Source: PHAA01 sp964584415 (GTDB lineage: Bacteria; Bacillota; Syntrophomonadia; Syntrophomonadales; Syntrophomonadaceae). From it: 16,903 nt of DNA. The notes beneath the pieces are model-generated. The model was not told the origin of the DNA, did no database searches, and was given only the letters and a program-made list of their open reading frames with translations. Each line of letters opens with the position of its first letter. Within the stretch, counting starts at the first letter, position 1. The stretch covers positions 1 through 16,903 of the forward strand of contig CAZOZX010000041.1 in assembly GCA_964584415.1 (NCBI GenBank), in the 5' to 3' direction. Below, one piece after another: positions 14,423 to 16,903 of the stretch. The position numbers and the translations under genes are program-made.

Positions 14423-16870
14423 TTGAATATTAGCCAATATAAACTACAAGATAAAGACCTGTCCAGGATATGCAAACCATCATCATTCAATTTTGCCAGT
14501 ACTGCTGACATAGAGCCATTACACGGCATTATTGGACAGGAGAAAGCAGTCCGCTCCCTTGGTTTTGCCCTTGACATAAAAAATGAGGGATATAATGTCT
14601 ACCTTTCCGGATATTTTGGGACTGGTAAAACCACTTTGGCCAGAGCCATGATTAAAGAAAAGGCTGGAAATGATCCCGTACCGCCAGATTGGTGCTATGT
14701 CAACAACTTTAAGATGCACGAATGCCCCCAAGCCTTAAGTCTTCCGGCTGGCATGGGCCAGCAGTTCCGGCAGGATGTTTCCATCACTATGGATGTTTTT
14801 GCGAAAAATATTGGCAAGGCTTTTCAAAGTGAAACCTTTGAACTGCAAAAATCTGCTCTGCTTAATACGTTTATGGAAGACGGCAATATGCTGTATGTAC
14901 GATTAGAAGAGGAAGCTCGTACTTTCGGTTTTACCATATCTCGTACTCAGAGTGGTGTAAACAGCATACCTCTAAAAGAGGATGGAGCCCAGATGAACCA
15001 GGACGAATTCCTGGCTTTAAGCGATGAGGAGCGGTCAGAGCTGATGAAGAAAAGTGCTGCTCTTCAGGATAAAATCAATGATTCTTACCGGCTGTACCGG
15101 GAACTGGAGAAAGAGCTTAAGGAAAGGATAAAAGAGCTGGAATTAGATACCGCCCGCCAGGTTGCTGCACCTGACTTTGACCGTATGAATGAGAAGTATT
15201 CTCAATTTATGGAGGTAAGAAATTTCCTGGCTGAAATGCTGCAGGACATCCTGGACAATCTGGATATGTTTAAAGCCAGCGAAGATGAATCTCCGATGGC
15301 TTTACTGCGCAGGATGGACAAGAGAACCCTTTTAAGAAGGTATCAGGTCAATCTGATCGTCGACAATTCCGGCTTGGAGCATGCACCAGTAATTTTTGAA
15401 ACAAATCCCAGCTACGCCAACCTCTTTGGACAAGTTGAATTTGAAAGTGAGTTCGGTGTATTGACCACTGATTACTCCAGAATTAAAGCAGGGTCCATTC
15501 ATAAAGCCAATGGTGGCTACCTGGTTATGAATGTCTACGATATAATAAAGAATTTCTACGTATGGGATAAACTAAAACGGGTAATCAAAAACAAAGAAAT
15601 TGTGGTCGAAAGCATGAGCAAGACTTTTGGTTTAGGCAATGCCGAAACGCTGGAGCCCGAGGCAATACCAGTAAATGTTAAAGTCGTGTTGATCGGCGAT
15701 CCTCAATACTATTACCTGCTCTATAATTACGATGAAGAGTTTCAAAAGCTATTCAAAATGAAAGCGGATTTTGATATAGATATGCCCCGCACCCCATCCA
15801 ATGCCCGGGATTACGCACGCTTTATTAGTTCAGTCTGCACCGCCAAAAACTTGCGCCATTTCAGCCGGGCAGCTGTAGCCCAGGTAGTTAATTATGGGAG
15901 TAGGATGGCGGAGGACCAGAACAAATTAAGCACTCTATTCAATAAATTGGTGGAAATAATTTACGAAGCAAATTGCTGGGCTGGATACGAAAAAGCTGAT
16001 ATGGTAGATCGTGAGCATGTACGGAGGGCGATTGCGGAGAAAAGAGACCGGGTATCCATGATAGAGGAACGGCTCCAGGAATATATTGACCAGGGTACCA
16101 TAATGATCGATGTATCAGGATACAAAATCGGGCAATTAAACGGTTTGGCGGTATACCAGATCGGAGATCACCAGTTTGGCAAACCGGTCCGGATTACAGC
16201 CAAAACATTTATGGGAGAGAAGGGTCTGGTCAATATAGAACGGGAGATTCAACTTAGCGGGAGCATCCATAGCAAAGGGGTACTGACCTTAAACGGATAC
16301 TTGGGAGCTCAGTATGCTCAGGATAAACCTTTATCTCTTTCGGCCAGCTTGACCATAGAGCAAAGCTATGCTGGAATTGAAGGTGATAGTGCTTCGAGTG
16401 CAGAACTGTATGCTTTGCTGTCTAGCCTGGCAGACGTACCATTGCGCCAAGGGATTGCCGTAACTGGTTCGGTTAATCAGAATGGTGAAATACAGGCAGT
16501 TGGAGGAGTCAATCACAAAATAGAAGGATTCTTTAAAGTTTGTCAAAAACGGGGATTAGACGGTGAGCAGGGGGTAATAATACCTTGGCAGAATATTAGG
16601 AATCTCATGTTAAGTGATGAAGTGATTGCCGCGGTAAGATCGAACTTGTTCAATATTTGGGCAGTAAAACATGTGAATGAAGGACTGGAAATTTTGACTG
16701 GTATTCCGACTGGGGAAAGGAAGGACAAAGGCGAGTTCCCCCTGGACAGCTTGCATTTTAAGGTAAACCGCAAATTAAATGAATGGGGAAACCGCAGCTT
16801 ATTCCGGATGATGGGAACCAGGGCAGGTACCAGTGGGACTACAGCGCCGAGAAGGAGGGAAAGGAGGTAG
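14423..16870 (+). CDS. Lon-like ATP-dependent protease (S16 family, AAA_32 type)
   Basis: This 815-residue protein belongs to the Lon-related group that lacks the canonical Lon N-domain. It opens with a short lead-in and then the P-loop GYFGTGKTT at 63-71. A long helical insert with coiled-coil character spans about 185-285 (rich in Glu, Lys and Leu). A conserved NGGYLVMN region lies at 363-370, and KVVLIGDPQYYYLLY at 420-434 is part of the ATPase core. The C-terminal protease domain has the serine of GDSASSAEL at S656 and the lysine of GGVNHKIEGFF at K699, the Ser-Lys dyad of Lon peptidases, so both activities look intact. The start is TTG 14423 with GGAGGTG at 14409-14415. The last 20 residues are Arg-, Gly- and Thr-rich and look disordered. 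The family degrades unfolded or regulatory proteins in the cytoplasm, but substrates for this branch are unclear. Confidence 0.92.
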   Translation: MNISQYKLQDKDLSRICKPSSFNFASTADIEPLHGIIGQEKAVRSLGFALDIKNEGYNVYLSGYFGTGKTTLARAMIKEKAGNDPVPPDWCYVNNFKMHECPQALSLPAGMGQQFRQDVSITMDVFAKNIGKAFQSETFELQKSALLNTFMEDGNMLYVRLEEEARTFGFTISRTQSGVNSIPLKEDGAQMNQDEFLALSDEERSELMKKSAALQDKINDSYRLYRELEKELKERIKELELDTARQVAAPDFDRMNEKYSQFMEVRNFLAEMLQDILDNLDMFKASEDESPMALLRRMDKRTLLRRYQVNLIVDNSGLEHAPVIFETNPSYANLFGQVEFESEFGVLTTDYSRIKAGSIHKANGGYLVMNVYDIIKNFYVWDKLKRVIKNKEIVVESMSKTFGLGNAETLEPEAIPVNVKVVLIGDPQYYYLLYNYDEEFQKLFKMKADFDIDMPRTPSNARDYARFISSVCTAKNLRHFSRAAVAQVVNYGSRMAEDQNKLSTLFNKLVEIIYEANCWAGYEKADMVDREHVRRAIAEKRDRVSMIEERLQEYIDQGTIMIDVSGYKIGQLNGLAVYQIGDHQFGKPVRITAKTFMGEKGLVNIEREIQLSGSIHSKGVLTLNGYLGAQYAQDKPLSLSASLTIEQSYAGIEGDSASSAELYALLSSLADVPLRQGIAVTGSVNQNGEIQAVGGVNHKIEGFFKVCQKRGLDGEQGVIIPWQNIRNLMLSDEVIAAVRSNLFNIWAVKHVNEGLEILTGIPTGERKDKGEFPLDSLHFKVNRKLNEWGNRSLFRMMGTRAGTSGTTAPRRRERR

Positions 16871-16876
16871 CCACTG

Positions 16877-16903
16877 TTGTATAAGAAAAAGCTAATATTG
16901 GTT
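16877..16903 (+). CDS. Start of an unidentified gene, cut by the window end
   Basis: AAGGAGG at 16861-16867, inside the last codons of the Lon-like gene, is a near-perfect ribosome site nine bases before the TTG at 16877. The nine visible codons read MYKKKLILV: basic residues followed by hydrophobic ones, as in a membrane or exported protein. The product cannot be named. Its site inside the upstream gene suggests cotranscription with it. Confidence 0.6.

Noticed and set aside
1..16903. CRISPR array, tRNA, insertion sequence or attachment site
   Set aside because: No regular repeat-spacer pattern, tRNA-like sequence with a CCA-end fold, transposase or flanking direct repeat was seen.

Overview
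The window looks like a chromosomal stretch from an anaerobic, low-to-mid GC Gram-positive bacterium of the Clostridia, most like the Syntrophomonadaceae/Peptococcaceae type. The support is MurT/GatD-type peptidoglycan amidation genes, a DUF2600 (YtpB-like) terpene synthase behind a long-chain prenyl synthase, a DUF5665 membrane protein, strong AGGAGG-type ribosome sites and frequent TTG/GTG starts. This placement is inferred from gene content, not from a marker gene. A run of ten N at 1816-1825 shows the sequence is a draft scaffold with a gap inside a gene.

Region 1 (1-800): the 3' end of a PFL/UPF0210 (DUF711) gene, a DUF5665 membrane protein and a small helical protein, all on + and closely spaced. 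Region 2 (868-6497): a cell-envelope and isoprenoid cluster on +. It holds a GT4 glycosyltransferase (split by the gap), MurT and GatD (which amidate the D-Glu of lipid II), a heptaprenyl-diphosphate-synthase-like trans-prenyltransferase, and a DUF2600 terpene synthase overlapping it by 4 nt. The last pair suggests that a C35-type prenyl diphosphate is made and then cyclised. Region 3 (6498-7396): a fold-prone non-coding stretch, an intrinsic terminator, and a single minus-strand gene for a small stress-protein-like polypeptide.

Region 4 (7397-13389) is the most unusual. An E1-like ThiF-family adenylyltransferase without zinc cysteines is followed by an isoprenylcysteine-methyltransferase-like membrane protein. 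Then comes a GH3-family adenylate-forming enzyme whose stop overlaps the start of a membrane GAF-GGDEF-HD-GYP cyclic-di-GMP protein. Three of the four predicted products act, by family, on carboxyl groups, and the fourth is a second-messenger enzyme. Whether they form one pathway cannot be settled from the sequence: only the last two are tightly coupled.

Region 5 (13420-16903): a terminator, a recognisable promoter, a COG1237-type MBL-fold hydrolase, a Lon-like protease of the AAA_32 type with an intact Ser-Lys dyad, and the first nine codons of another gene. No tRNA, rRNA, CRISPR array, transposase or prophage gene was seen.
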